Below are positions 44,609 to 53,767 of a stretch of 64,000 nucleotides of DNA, piece after piece (the first letter of the stretch is position 1; each line of letters begins with the position of its first letter). The stretch comes from Thermosipho sp. (in: thermotogales). Its GTDB lineage: Bacteria > Thermotogota > Thermotogae > Thermotogales > Fervidobacteriaceae. The notes beneath the pieces are model-generated. The model ran no database searches. It saw nothing but the letters and a program-made list of their open reading frames with translations, and had not been told where the DNA came from. The stretch lies in assembly GCA_017656345.1 (NCBI GenBank), contig JACDNZ010000009.1, positions 1-64,000 of the forward strand, written 5' to 3'. A program made the translations under genes and the position numbers.

Positions 44609-46165
44609 ATCAACTCTTCTCTGATTTTCTCTATCAAACTCTTCTTTCATAGCATACATCCTTTTATCTGCCTCTTCAAAAGTTTTATCAAATGATTCAT
44701 TAAATTTTGCAATCCCCCATGAAAATGTTGGCTTTATACTATTAGAAGATTTTAATTCTCTAAAAACTCTTGAAATAATTTCCTCGGCCCTATTGAACGG
44801 ACAATTTTTTAACACTATCAAAAATTCGTCCCCGCCTATTCTTATAATGTAATCACTACTCCTAATATTATTCTTTACAAACTTAACAAAATCTTTTAAA
44901 ATCTTATCTCCTACTTTGTGTCCAAATGTATCGTTTATAAACTTTAAACTATTTATATCAACAAAAATAAGAATATCACTTTCAGTCAACGAAATTGACT
45001 CTAAAACTCCTCGGTTATAAGCTCCAGTTAATTTATCAACAACACTTTGTTCATATGCTTCTTGTACTTCATTAACCATTTTTTTGTATTCATAAATAAT
45101 ATTATAGGAAAAACCAAAAAATAGTGTAATTATTCCATAATTAGATAAAAACTTATTGTTATAATGCAGAAATAATGTCAGTGAATCATGTGAAACTGTT
45201 AAGAAAAAGAAACTTGAAGTAAACAAGCTAATATTTATTTTTGATTTGATAGAAATGAAGAAAAAGAATAAAGAATTCAAAAAAATAACTGGCGCAAAAG
45301 AATTAGTCATTAATTTCATGACATAAAAAGAGGGAGCCAAAAGCAACGAAAAACCTATAACATAATTTGTATATCTCAAAATTCTAATTAACAATATTTC
45401 TTTTAAATTTAGATAGAGATACGTTCCTGTTATTAAAAATGAAAACGCAAAGTATATTGATGAAATAAAAATTTTTCTTAAAATAAACATTGAATAAATT
45501 GATCCCATGCTTTTCAATGGTAAAAGATCTATCATCCAGATTGATCCTAATAAACTTGTTAAAAAGAAATAAATAAATGCTGTTTTCTTCCTACCAACCA
45601 CATTTTTCGATAGAAATAACAAAATAAACGATAAAGCTAAAACCATTCCTATGGAAAAACTTAAAACATCTCCGGTAAGAAAACTCAAAATATTATATTT
45701 TTTAAGTTGACTTTCATCAATCAAATAGGGTACAAAATCCATTCCTAACTCATATACACCATGCAAGGTAATTTTAATTTCATTAGTAGTTTCTGGAAGT
45801 TGGAAAATCAAAGGTTGATACCAAATATGAGCCGTCTCTTTAGTAAAACCATATGAACCAACTAAGTTATCATTCGCATAAATTTTAATATATGAAGTAT
45901 CAACCTGTGGAAAATAAAGATAAACATTTTCAGTTAACTCTGGTATCTTAGCATATAATGTTAAATGAGTTGGTTCTTTTAACACAAAATAGAATGGAAC
46001 ATTTAAATTTTCACCAAATTGTTCTTTATTATCAAGTACTTTAAACTTATAGATTCCTACTCCTTTTGGTACAAGGGTCCACCTAAATATTAAAACTATA
46101 ATTATAAATGCTACTGTTGAAATCAAAAAATTTAAAATGAAATTCTTTAGTTTAATAAAGATCAC
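44606..46165 (-). CDS. Membrane diguanylate cyclase (GGDEF)
   Basis: About 519 residues. One N-terminal helix (about 10-28), an extracytoplasmic beta domain to about residue 170 resembling 7TMR-DISM sensors, seven or so helices (about 175-370), then a GGDEF domain beginning DKLTGAYNRGVLE. The active loop RIGGDEFLIV is intact and RSSD five residues upstream gives the c-di-GMP inhibitory site, so it should make c-di-GMP. The stop lies in the tail of the convergent phosphatase terminator. The GTG at 46165 overlaps the SD (AAGGAGTGA); an in-frame AUU at 46156 has better spacing. Confidence 0.88.
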   Translation of the reverse strand: MIFIKLKNFILNFLISTVAFIIIVLIFRWTLVPKGVGIYKFKVLDNKEQFGENLNVPFYFVLKEPTHLTLYAKIPELTENVYLYFPQVDTSYIKIYANDNLVGSYGFTKETAHIWYQPLIFQLPETTNEIKITLHGVYELGMDFVPYLIDESQLKKYNILSFLTGDVLSFSIGMVLALSFILLFLSKNVVGRKKTAFIYFFLTSLLGSIWMIDLLPLKSMGSIYSMFILRKIFISSIYFAFSFLITGTYLYLNLKEILLIRILRYTNYVIGFSLLLAPSFYVMKLMTNSFAPVIFLNSLFFFFISIKSKINISLFTSSFFFLTVSHDSLTLFLHYNNKFLSNYGIITLFFGFSYNIIYEYKKMVNEVQEAYEQSVVDKLTGAYNRGVLESISLTESDILIFVDINSLKFINDTFGHKVGDKILKDFVKFVKNNIRSSDYIIRIGGDEFLIVLKNCPFNRAEEIISRVFRELKSSNSIKPTFSWGIAKFNESFDKTFEEADKRMYAMKEEFDRENQRRVD

Positions 46166-46180
46166 TCCTTACATTTTAAT

Positions 46181-46209
46181 TTGACATTAAAACAATGTTG
46201 TAATATAAT
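46181..46209 (+). promoter_or_regulatory. Consensus sigma-70 promoter for tRNA-Pro
   Basis: TTGACA (46181-46186) and TATAAT (46204-46209) both match consensus exactly and lie 17 bases apart. The mature tRNA begins 13 bases after the -10, so transcription starts close to the tRNA 5' end. Confidence 0.92.
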
Positions 46210-46221
46210 TTTATTTGCAGT

Positions 46222-46298
46222 CGGGGTGTAGCGCAGTTGGCTAGCGCGCTTGCATGGGGCGCAAGAGGTCGCTGGTTCAAGTCCAGTCACCCCGACCA
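46222..46298 (+). tRNA. tRNA-Pro(GGG)
   Basis: 77 bases. Acceptor CGGGGTG (46222-46228) pairs with CACCCCG (46288-46294); discriminator A and encoded CCA follow. Anticodon stem CTTGC/GCAAG encloses ATGGGGC with anticodon GGG at 46256-46258, reading CCC and CCU. The T arm GCTGG-TTCAAGT-CCAGT is intact (with one G-U/A-T end pair). A T-rich stretch follows. Confidence 0.95.
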
Positions 46299-46700
46299 TT
46301 TTTTTATCAAAAAAAGTATTGTTCTACACTGTTCAAATTCAAATTCACAGTAAACAATCCTCCTTTCAATTATTTCAAATAAACCTGCCTTAATCATTCC
46401 AAAAGCTCATTACCCTGGATCAAGGCAAAATTAAACTATTAATCTAAATTTACAGCACAAAATAATTTCACTAAAAAACTAATAAAACAGTACTGCTAAA
46501 TAAATATTTCAAATAACTTAGATTTCAATCAAAAATTTTTTAAATATTGCCAACTTTTTCACCCATCTTTGAGTTATGTTTTTGAAATTTAATATATTTA
46601 GTTTATATTATATAATGTATTATTCCTATATAGAAATTATCAGGAGAAAACACTTCTTACAACCTCATCCCCCAATAATTAACAGAAAGGATACCAATAA
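46299..46700. other. 400-base gap without a convincing gene
   Basis: AT-rich. The only notable element is a minus-strand micro-ORF, GTG at 46348 to TGA at 46307 (13 residues, MNLNLNSVEQYFF), with a very good SD AAAGGAGGA nine bases upstream. It could be the surviving start of a decayed gene or a leader peptide. ACTGT...ACAGT around 46328-46350 forms a short dyad over the same start. No terminator is seen after the permease gene that ends at 46701. Confidence 0.4.
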
Positions 46701-47534
46701 CTACCCTTTTAATCCGCTACTTACAAGACTTTTAACAAACAAATGTTGAATTAGGAAAAACACTAAAAGAGTGGGGCCTAGTGCTATCATAGTTCCGGCC
46801 ATTATTGTACCCCAATTATTGGCTGCTTCTGCATCGATTAGCATTTTTACACCTATTTGGACTGTCTTCATTTTATCTTCCATCGTTACAACAAGTGGCC
46901 ATAGATACATATTCCACGCGTAAACAAAGTTAATCAATGCTGCACCACCTATCATAGCTTTTGAAAGCGGGAGCAATACTTTCAAGAGGTACTGCATAGG
47001 TGTTGCTCCATCAATCCTGGCCGCATCACTTAATTCTGAGGGAATCGTTCTAAAATGTTGCCTCATTAAAAAGGTATTTGTTGCACTTGCAGTAAAAGGA
47101 ATTATTAATGCAAAATAAGTATTTACCCATCCTAAAGATTTCATCAATAAAAATAGTGGAACTATCATTACTGTTTCAGCTGGTAAAAATAAAGTTATAA
47201 AAAGAGTAGCAAAAGCTATCTTTTTACCCCTAAAATTAAAATTTGAAAAAGCATAACCAGCTAAAATTCCTGTAAACAGCTTACCAACTGTTATAAATAT
47301 TGCAACAATCGCTGAATTTAAAAGCATCCTTCCCAATGGAACAAGTCTCAGTGCTTCTTTATAATTTTGCCAATAGAAACTACTTGGAATAACCTTCGGT
47401 GGAAAACTAAATACCTCAGCTGGTTTCATAAAACTCATAAAAAATGCTAACAAAATTGGAGCAAACATAATAAGTGCAACAATAATTAAAAGAATCTCAG
47501 AAACAATAAAGTACACTTTATTTTTTCTTCTCAT
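46701..47534 (-). CDS. ABC sugar/glycerol-phosphate importer permease (MalG/UgpE-like)
   Basis: 277 residues, six helices. The EAA loop SDAARIDGATPMQYLLKVLLPLSKA and the N-terminal PPKVIPSSFYWQNYKEAL are typical of the second permease of carbohydrate importers. Nine bases after the first permease gene, SD GAGGTGATA. No ATPase gene accompanies the trio; such importers often share an MsmK/UgpC-type ATPase encoded elsewhere. Confidence 0.93.
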   Translation of the reverse strand: MRRKNKVYFIVSEILLIIVALIMFAPILLAFFMSFMKPAEVFSFPPKVIPSSFYWQNYKEALRLVPLGRMLLNSAIVAIFITVGKLFTGILAGYAFSNFNFRGKKIAFATLFITLFLPAETVMIVPLFLLMKSLGWVNTYFALIIPFTASATNTFLMRQHFRTIPSELSDAARIDGATPMQYLLKVLLPLSKAMIGGAALINFVYAWNMYLWPLVVTMEDKMKTVQIGVKMLIDAEAANNWGTIMAGTMIALGPTLLVFFLIQHLFVKSLVSSGLKG

Positions 47535-47543
47535 ATTATCACC

Positions 47544-48410
47544 TCACTGATAGTGAACACCTTTTTCAACAAATCTGAAATACAAGTAAGTAATTACAGA
47601 CATAACACCAAACATAACTACTGACTCAGCAGCTGCAAGACCATTATCTTGAAAAGCAAAACCATCAAGATACAATCTGTAAATCATTGTAGTTGTACTT
47701 CCTAATGGTCCTCCACGAGTCATAATATCGATAATTCCAAAGGATGAAAACATTGTAGTCGTAAAATTCATTATAAACAAATAAAAAGTTATTGGTGTAA
47801 CGAGTGGAAATTTGATTTTCCACATTCTTGTCCATCCACTCGCTCCATCAATAAGAGAAGATTCCAAAATCGAATCAGGAATATTCTGAAGCGCCGCTAT
47901 ATAAAAAATTAAATCAAAAGGTAACATCTTCCATACAGTTGCTGCAATTAAAGCAACCATAGCATATGGCACTGTTGTAAGCCAGTCAACATTAATATTA
48001 AAAGTTACTTGAAACAGATAACTTACCAAACCAGCTGTAGGGGTAAACAACATAGCCCACAATGTAGCAGAAATTGCCGGAGAAACTGCATATGGTGAAA
48101 ACATTAAAGTTCTAAACAATCTTGTGCCCGGCAATTTTTGAATTAAAAGTTGTGAAATCAAAAATGCTAGAAATATAGTTATACCAACGCTCGAAAGTGA
48201 ATAAACAAAAGTTACCCTCAAAACTTTGTAATATTCACTATCTGTGAATAAGTCAATATAATTATCTAACCCAACAAATATAGACCTATCTCCAAAAAAG
48301 GATTCCTGAAAAAAGCTCAATTTAAAAGAACTAACAGCTGGTGCGTAAATAAAAAAGATAATTATTACAAAAGTTGGTATTAACAAAAAGTAAGGTGTAA
48401 ATTTTCTCAA
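47544..48410 (-). CDS. ABC sugar/glycerol-phosphate importer permease (MalF/UgpA-like)
   Basis: 288 residues, six helices. EAA loop LESSLIDGASGWTRMWKIKFPLVTP. LSFFQESFFGDRSIFVGLDNY is the usual periplasmic loop after helix 1. TTG at 48410 is eight bases from SD AGGAGG; the GTG at 48419 overlaps the SD. Lies behind an intercistronic hairpin that should lower its expression relative to the binding protein. Confidence 0.93.
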   Translation of the reverse strand: MRKFTPYFLLIPTFVIIIFFIYAPAVSSFKLSFFQESFFGDRSIFVGLDNYIDLFTDSEYYKVLRVTFVYSLSSVGITIFLAFLISQLLIQKLPGTRLFRTLMFSPYAVSPAISATLWAMLFTPTAGLVSYLFQVTFNINVDWLTTVPYAMVALIAATVWKMLPFDLIFYIAALQNIPDSILESSLIDGASGWTRMWKIKFPLVTPITFYLFIMNFTTTMFSSFGIIDIMTRGGPLGSTTTMIYRLYLDGFAFQDNGLAAAESVVMFGVMSVITYLYFRFVEKGVHYQ

Positions 48411-48435
48411 ATCACGCACCTCCTAATTTTGAAAC

Positions 48436-48455
48436 GCGCCCCTAGCAAGGGGCGC
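48436..48455 (-). promoter_or_regulatory. Intercistronic hairpin between binding protein and permease
   Basis: GCGCCCCT (48455-48448 on the minus strand) pairs with AGGGGCGC (48443-48436) around TGCT. There is no clean U-tract after it (GTTTCAAAATT), so it is more likely a 3'-end-protecting or partial-termination hairpin that raises binding-protein mRNA over permease mRNA. Confidence 0.7.
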
Positions 48456-48480
48456 TTATTTAATTTTTAATACCTCAATT

Positions 48481-49794
48481 TTATTCATACAATCTGTTGT
48501 ATTTCTTCAGTGCCTTGGTAACTTCTCCTGCAGCCCAATCAAGTGCTTGGTCAATTGACATTTCACCATTGATTACCTTTTCATATGCTGTTTCGATAAT
48601 TTCTCTTGTTTCCGGGAAAACCCCCATAATTGCACCATTTGTGTTTGGTGTTTGTTTGGATAAAAGAAGTTGGAAAATTGCCGTTAAATAATTTGGATGA
48701 TCAGCATAGAATCCTTTTAAAAGAAGCTGTTCAACTGCATCTTTTCTTACAGGGAAATAACCTGTTTCGAGATGCCACCTAATTTGTTGTGCTGGTTCCG
48801 TCATCCATTTCACAAATTCCCAGGCTGCATCAATTTCTTCCTTAGGATGGTATTTGAGAATCCATAATGAGCCTCCACCAATTACAACTCCACCTTGTGT
48901 TGAAAGATCCGGTTTTGGTAAAAATGCAGTTCCAACTTCCCAACCGTTTTCTTTTGCTGTTTCTGTAATAAATTTAACATCTGATGTTGAATAGAACAGC
49001 ATTGCCGCTTTTCCCGAGAGGAATATTTGTCTGGCACCGCTCCAGTCTTCCCTCTTTGTATTAATTAATAATCCTTCTTTTGTCATATAGGAAAGTAATT
49101 CAAAAATATTCTTACCGGCTTCACTATTAAAAACTGCTTCGGTTGGTCTCTTATCACCTCTACCATTATTGTTGTTTACCAGTGGAGCATCTTGGACAGC
49201 CATAAGTTGTTCAAAAAACCATGAATGTGTTGGCCAGGTTAAACCGTATCTGATTATATTTCCTTTCTCATCTTTGACAACCAGTTTTCTACTATACTCT
49301 ATTAATTCATCGAAGGTTCTTGGAGGTTTATCAGGATCAAGTCCCGCTTCTTTAAAGAAGGTTTTATTATAGAATAAAATAGCATTTGAAGAATTGAAAG
49401 GCATTGAATAAAGTTTTCCGCCCACAGTATAATAATTAAGAACCTGAGGTAAAAATGCACCCAAATCAATCTCAGGATCTTTTTCAATTAAATCACCAAT
49501 TGGTACTGCTATGTTCCCATCAATCATTGCTCTTGTTCCAATATCGTAAATTTGAACAACATGTGGTGCATTACCTGCTTTTACTGCTGCTATTGTTTTA
49601 TTAAAAGTATCTCTGTACGATCCGGTGTACTGGACATTTATTTGAATATCCGGGTGAGTTTTCATAAATTCGTTTGCCATATCTTGTAAAAGTTCTATTC
49701 TCCATCCGCTCATAGCATGCCAGAACTCTATAGTTACTTTTGAAAAACTTAATATACTGATTAAAACAAGAAAGACAATTAATACTTTCTTCAT
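48481..49794 (-). CDS. ABC importer substrate-binding protein, UgpB-like
   Basis: 437 residues. Signal peptide MKKVLIVFLVLISILSFS without lipobox. The mature part opens TIEFWHAMSGWRIELLQ and contains HVVQIYDIGTRAMIDGN and the late FPETREIIETAYEKVINGE, which are strongly reminiscent of glycerol-3-phosphate-binding UgpB proteins; a di- or oligosaccharide ligand is the alternative. The -10 TATAAT lies about 30 bases upstream and the SD is GGGAGGGG. Confidence 0.9.
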   Translation of the reverse strand: MKKVLIVFLVLISILSFSKVTIEFWHAMSGWRIELLQDMANEFMKTHPDIQINVQYTGSYRDTFNKTIAAVKAGNAPHVVQIYDIGTRAMIDGNIAVPIGDLIEKDPEIDLGAFLPQVLNYYTVGGKLYSMPFNSSNAILFYNKTFFKEAGLDPDKPPRTFDELIEYSRKLVVKDEKGNIIRYGLTWPTHSWFFEQLMAVQDAPLVNNNNGRGDKRPTEAVFNSEAGKNIFELLSYMTKEGLLINTKREDWSGARQIFLSGKAAMLFYSTSDVKFITETAKENGWEVGTAFLPKPDLSTQGGVVIGGGSLWILKYHPKEEIDAAWEFVKWMTEPAQQIRWHLETGYFPVRKDAVEQLLLKGFYADHPNYLTAIFQLLLSKQTPNTNGAIMGVFPETREIIETAYEKVINGEMSIDQALDWAAGEVTKALKKYNRLYE

Positions 49795-49824
49795 ACTTAC
49801 CCCTCCCTTATAAGATGTGCTTTA

Positions 49825-49833
49825 ATTATACAA
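49825..49833 (-). promoter_or_regulatory. -10 element of ugpB-like operon
   Basis: On the minus strand TTG is followed directly by TATAAT (49830-49825). No clear -35. The start codon is 31 bases downstream. Confidence 0.45.
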
Positions 49834-49989
49834 GAAATCTGAAAAAATCTTTCATACAAAAAGCAAGAAAAACCAAAAGATTTATATAAATAATTTATAA
49901 TAATCATAATTAAATTCTTCAGACCAAATTTAATTACTTTATTTATTTTAAAATTGCCTCTAAAAATTATTTCAAAATCATCTAAGCAC

Positions 49990-50130
49990 TTAAAAAAATA
50001 AATTGCATGAAAAATTTAGATAAAAACATTTAAAATCCGCTAAGGTACCTTCGCAAAGATCTTTCCACATGATATTTTTAATATCTTCAACCTCAAGTTT
50101 TAAGCCAGATAGGTCTTTTCCTAAAACATC
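49990..50130 (-). pseudogene. Possible coding remnant
   Basis: In the 540-base gap between the importer and the nucleotidylyltransferase, one minus-strand frame is open for 46 codons with protein-like composition (DVLGKDLSGLKLEVEDI then MWKDLCEGTLADFK) in an otherwise very AT-rich stretch. It has no start codon or SD, is preceded by TGA at 50133 and ends at TAA 49990-49992. It may be the decayed end of a lost gene. Family not recognised. The rest of the gap shows only AT-rich sequence. Confidence 0.3.
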
Positions 50131-50289
50131 TCAAAAAAACATTTTAACTGATTGTTTTTACTAATACAACTTTTTCTTATAAACTTCTAATCTCAAGTCT
50201 TCCTTTTATTTTAAACAAGCCTTACTTTCTAAAACTACCAGGAATAATTGTTTAAATTTCTAAAAAACTAAGTAAACTTAATTTCATTA

Positions 50290-50298
50290 TGTTATAAT
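50290..50298 (+). promoter_or_regulatory. Extended -10 promoter for nucleotidylyltransferase gene
   Basis: TGT followed by TATAAT (50293-50298), 36 bases before the ATG. The -35 is poor. Confidence 0.5.
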
Positions 50299-50333
50299 CA
50301 AATTGGATGATTATTAACAAGGGGGTTAAAAAA

Positions 50334-51413
50334 ATGAAAGCAATTATTCTTTGTGCTGGTAAAGGTACAAGATTAAGACCCTTAACTTTTACAATTGCCA
50401 AACACCTTATTCCAATAGCAAATAAACCTGTTATATTTTATAGTCTTGAAAAAATTAAAAATGTCGGGATTGAAGAAATTGGTATCATTGTAAATCCCGA
50501 AAATATAAATGACTTTAAAGAACTTTTAGGCAACGGGAGTAAATTCGGGTTAAAAATTGAATATATTATTCAAGAAGAACCAAAGGGACTTGCACATGCA
50601 GCTTGGATCGCAAAAGATTTTATAGGTGAAGAAGACTTTTTAATGTATCTTGGTGATAATTTAATTCTCGATGATATAACTCCGTTTATTGAAGAATTTA
50701 AAACACACGAAGAATTACAAGCTTCTATTCTTCTTTCACCTGTCAAAGACCCTACAAGATTTGGTATAGCAGTTGTTAAAAATGGCGAAATCATCCAAGT
50801 TGTTGAAAAACCAAAAGATCCTCCATCAAACCTCGCAATTATTGGTTTATATCTTTTTAGAAAGTCAATATTTGAGGGTATTAAAAACATAAAACCTTCC
50901 TGGCGCGGAGAACTTGAAATAACTGATGCCATCGATTATCTTATAAGAAACAAACATAAAGTAAAAGGCCATATAATTTATGGTTGGTGGAAAGACACTG
51001 GAAAACCTGAAGATTTAATTGAAGCAAACCGAAAAATTCTTGATGATAATTATCCAAAAACAACTGTCAAAGGAATCATCGATCCAACTTCAGATATTCA
51101 GGGAAGAATATCAATTGGTGAAAATTCTGAAATAATCAATAGTACAATCAGGGGACCCGTAGTAATTGGTGATAACTGTGTAATCAAAGATTCATTTATA
51201 GGACCATATTCTTCAATTGGAGATAATGTTATCATCGAAAATTGTGAGATCGAAAACAGTATAATTATGGATAATGTAAAACTTCTTAATCTTCCTTATC
51301 CTATTGATTCTTCTCTTATTGGAAAACATGTTCAAATTATCGAAAGCGAAAAAAAACCAAAAGCTATGAGATTTGTAATAGGTGATATGGGAAAAGTTGA
51401 GATTGTGAGGTGA
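50334..51413 (+). CDS. Long-form sugar-1-phosphate nucleotidylyltransferase (RmlA-like)
   Basis: 359 residues. The nucleotide-binding motif KAIILCAGKGTRLRPLT opens the protein; LMYLGDNLI binds the metal and sugar nucleotide; VVEKPKDPPSNLA and WWKDTGKPEDL complete the catalytic domain. From about residue 245 a left-handed beta-helix of hexapeptide repeats follows (ISIGENSEIINSTIRGPVVIG). This long type makes dTDP-glucose or a related nucleotide sugar in secondary-metabolite and cell-surface pathways (StrD class). SD AGGGGG. No other rml genes nearby; a Cof phosphatase is coupled downstream. Confidence 0.88.
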   Translation: MKAIILCAGKGTRLRPLTFTIAKHLIPIANKPVIFYSLEKIKNVGIEEIGIIVNPENINDFKELLGNGSKFGLKIEYIIQEEPKGLAHAAWIAKDFIGEEDFLMYLGDNLILDDITPFIEEFKTHEELQASILLSPVKDPTRFGIAVVKNGEIIQVVEKPKDPPSNLAIIGLYLFRKSIFEGIKNIKPSWRGELEITDAIDYLIRNKHKVKGHIIYGWWKDTGKPEDLIEANRKILDDNYPKTTVKGIIDPTSDIQGRISIGENSEIINSTIRGPVVIGDNCVIKDSFIGPYSSIGDNVIIENCEIENSIIMDNVKLLNLPYPIDSSLIGKHVQIIESEKKPKAMRFVIGDMGKVEIVR

Positions 51414-51418
51414 AATAA

Positions 51419-52240
51419 TTGATAAAGTTGATTGTAAGTGATTTAGATGGGACATTACTTAATGATAATAAACATATACCTAAAAGAAATATAGAAGCTT
51501 TAAGAAAAGCTATGAAAAAGGGAATTCACGTTAGTATTGCTACTGGAAGAAATTATTTCTCCGCAAAAGAGTATATAGAGGAACTAGGACTAGATGTACC
51601 TGTTATTCTACAAAACGGAGCTTTTATTTATATGCCATTTGAAAATAAAATATTATACGAATCCCCTTTACCCTCAGATATAGCAAATGAAATTATTAAA
51701 CTTGCCCGAAAATATAAATTGGACTATATATTATATACGCATTTTCTTGATGAAAAAGATATGTATATGGATAAAGAACATGTTGGAGGATACAGAAAAT
51801 ACATAGAACACAATAATTGGAGACTCACTTATGTCGATGATGTGACAAAATACATAACAAAGGATTCTGTTGCAGAAGTGGTACTTATAGGTAATGAAGA
51901 ATTAATCTCAAAAATCAAAGAACATTTAAATCTCAAATTTCCTGGCAAATTTAGCGCAATTAAAAATAGTATAAATGAAGGAGAAACATTTGTTGAATTT
52001 TTCGGAGAACATTCTTCTAAAGAAAACGCGCTTGCTTTCTTATTAAATTATTTCAAAGTTAAACCAGAAGAAACAATGTTTTTAGGAGATAATTATAATG
52101 ATATTGGTATAATGCAACTTGTTGGTTTTCCTGTCGCTATGAAAAATGCAACAAAAGAAGTTAAATCTGTAGCAAAATTTGTTACTCTTTCAAATAATGA
52201 TGGAGGAGTAGGTTTTGCAATTGAAAAATTTGTTCTTTAA
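51419..52240 (+). CDS. Cof-type HAD phosphatase
   Basis: 273 residues. HAD motif I DLDGTLLND, motif II ATGR, motif III and IV in FLGDNYNDIGIMQLVGFPVAMKNA; the C2-type cap lies between. The class dephosphorylates sugar phosphates, flavin or pyridoxal phosphates with wide specificity. TTG start with SD GAGGTGA inside the end of the preceding gene. The gap of about 260 bases to hisS is AT-rich with no terminator or RNA motif that I can support. Confidence 0.92.
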   Translation: MIKLIVSDLDGTLLNDNKHIPKRNIEALRKAMKKGIHVSIATGRNYFSAKEYIEELGLDVPVILQNGAFIYMPFENKILYESPLPSDIANEIIKLARKYKLDYILYTHFLDEKDMYMDKEHVGGYRKYIEHNNWRLTYVDDVTKYITKDSVAEVVLIGNEELISKIKEHLNLKFPGKFSAIKNSINEGETFVEFFGEHSSKENALAFLLNYFKVKPEETMFLGDNYNDIGIMQLVGFPVAMKNATKEVKSVAKFVTLSNNDGGVGFAIEKFVL

Positions 52241-52497
52241 TATTTCAATCTTTTCATCCAAATCTTGACTTATAAATTTCCATAGAAACAAGACAACGTT
52301 TAAAACCACTCTTTAAAATTTATTTTTTTGTTTTTTTATTTTTTCAAATAAAGTTTTACAAAAATAAAGGATCACAATCTATAAATCAATTTGTTTAAAA
52401 GGGCCAAAAAATTAAAAGAGAACTTGTCTAATAAATTAATAACAAAAACAAAGGTAAACTTGGAACTAATGAGAAACTTTTGGAGGTGGAAAAAAAA

Positions 52498-53757
52498 GTG
52501 TACAAAAAGATAAAGGGTACGGAGGATATATATGGCAAAGACATAAAATACTGGTACTACATTGAGAAAGTCGCCAGAGAAACTGTAAGATTATACGGAT
52601 ATCATGAAATTAGAACACCTATTTTTGAACAAACCGAGCTTTTTGTAAGAAGTGTTGGTAAAGAAACAGACATAGTTCAGAAAGAAATGTATACATTTGA
52701 AGATAAAGGTGGTAGAAGTATAACTTTAAGACCAGAGGGAACCGCTCCAACAATTAGAGCATTCGTTGAAAATTCAATGGTTGCAACGGGTTTGCCAAAA
52801 AGGTTGTTCTACATTGGACCAATGTTTAGATATGAAAGGCCGCAGCTTGGAAGACAAAGGCAATTCCATCAATTCGGTATTGAATTAATTGGTTCTTCAT
52901 CACCTCTCGCTGATACTGAAGTAATTTTAATCGCAGACAAATTTATGAAAAAACTAGGACTTGTTGATTATGAAATAATCATTAATTCTCTTGGATGTGA
53001 AAAAGACAGACAAGAATATAAAAAAGCTCTAAAAGAGTATTATGCAAACATCCTTGATAAAGTGTGTGATGATTGTAAAAAAAGATACAATACAAACGTT
53101 CTAAGGCTTCTTGACTGCAAAATCGATGTAAACTATGCAAAAAACGCACCAAAAATCACAGATTTTCTGTGTGATGATTGTAGAAAACACTATCAGGAAA
53201 CAAAATCAATATTAGAAGAACTCGAAATAAAATACAAAGAAGAACCCAGACTTGTAAGAGGCCTTGACTATTACAATGGAGTAATATTTGAAATACATCA
53301 TGGAAAACTTGGTGCACAAAGTGCTGTAGGTGGTGGGGGAAGATACGATAAACTTGTTAAGGAACTTGGTGGGCCAAATACTCCTTCACTCGGTTTTGCT
53401 ATGGGAATTGAAAGACTCATTATAGCCCTGAAAAATGAAAATGTACCAATTAAAGAAGTTAAAAACAACGAAATATATGTTGCACATCTTGGAGAAAAGG
53501 CAAGAGTTGTGGCTTTGGAAATTTCTGAAGAACTAAGAGAAAACAGTATTTCTGTTGTTTATAATACAATGGAAAGAGGTTTAAGTGCTCAATTGAAGCA
53601 TGCTGCACGTTTGAAATGTAAACTTTGTATAATTGTTGGCGAAAACGAACTTGAAAGAGACGTAGTAGTTTTAAGAAATCTTGAAACTGGCGATCAGGTT
53701 GAAATTGAAAGAGACTTTATAGCCGGAACTGCCAAAGAATGGCTTTCCGAAAGTTAG
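52498..53757 (+). CDS. hisS: Histidyl-tRNA synthetase
   Basis: 419 residues, class II. YKKIKGTEDIYGKDI, motif 2 RPEGTAPTIRAFVEN and FRYERPQLGRQRQFHQFGIE, LVRGLDYYNGVIFE (histidine-A motif), motif 3 GGGGRYDKLVKELGGPNTPSLGFAMGIERL, and the C-terminal anticodon domain. A cysteine-rich insertion (CDDCKKR, then CDDCRKH) is present as in many bacterial enzymes. The start is GTG at 52498 with SD GGAGGTGG; a TTG at 52480 lies before the SD. Its stop overlaps the SD of the pilin-like gene. Confidence 0.96.
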   Translation: MYKKIKGTEDIYGKDIKYWYYIEKVARETVRLYGYHEIRTPIFEQTELFVRSVGKETDIVQKEMYTFEDKGGRSITLRPEGTAPTIRAFVENSMVATGLPKRLFYIGPMFRYERPQLGRQRQFHQFGIELIGSSSPLADTEVILIADKFMKKLGLVDYEIIINSLGCEKDRQEYKKALKEYYANILDKVCDDCKKRYNTNVLRLLDCKIDVNYAKNAPKITDFLCDDCRKHYQETKSILEELEIKYKEEPRLVRGLDYYNGVIFEIHHGKLGAQSAVGGGGRYDKLVKELGGPNTPSLGFAMGIERLIIALKNENVPIKEVKNNEIYVAHLGEKARVVALEISEELRENSISVVYNTMERGLSAQLKHAARLKCKLCIIVGENELERDVVVLRNLETGDQVEIERDFIAGTAKEWLSES

Positions 53758-53767
53758 GAGGTTAAAC

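Noticed and set aside
50570-50932. 120-codon minus-strand open frame inside the nucleotidylyltransferase gene
   Set aside because: Shadow of a well-supported gene with complete catalytic motifs.
52241-52497. T-box or other leader before hisS
   Set aside because: No T-box sequence, no stable stem and no terminator could be found in this AT-rich gap.
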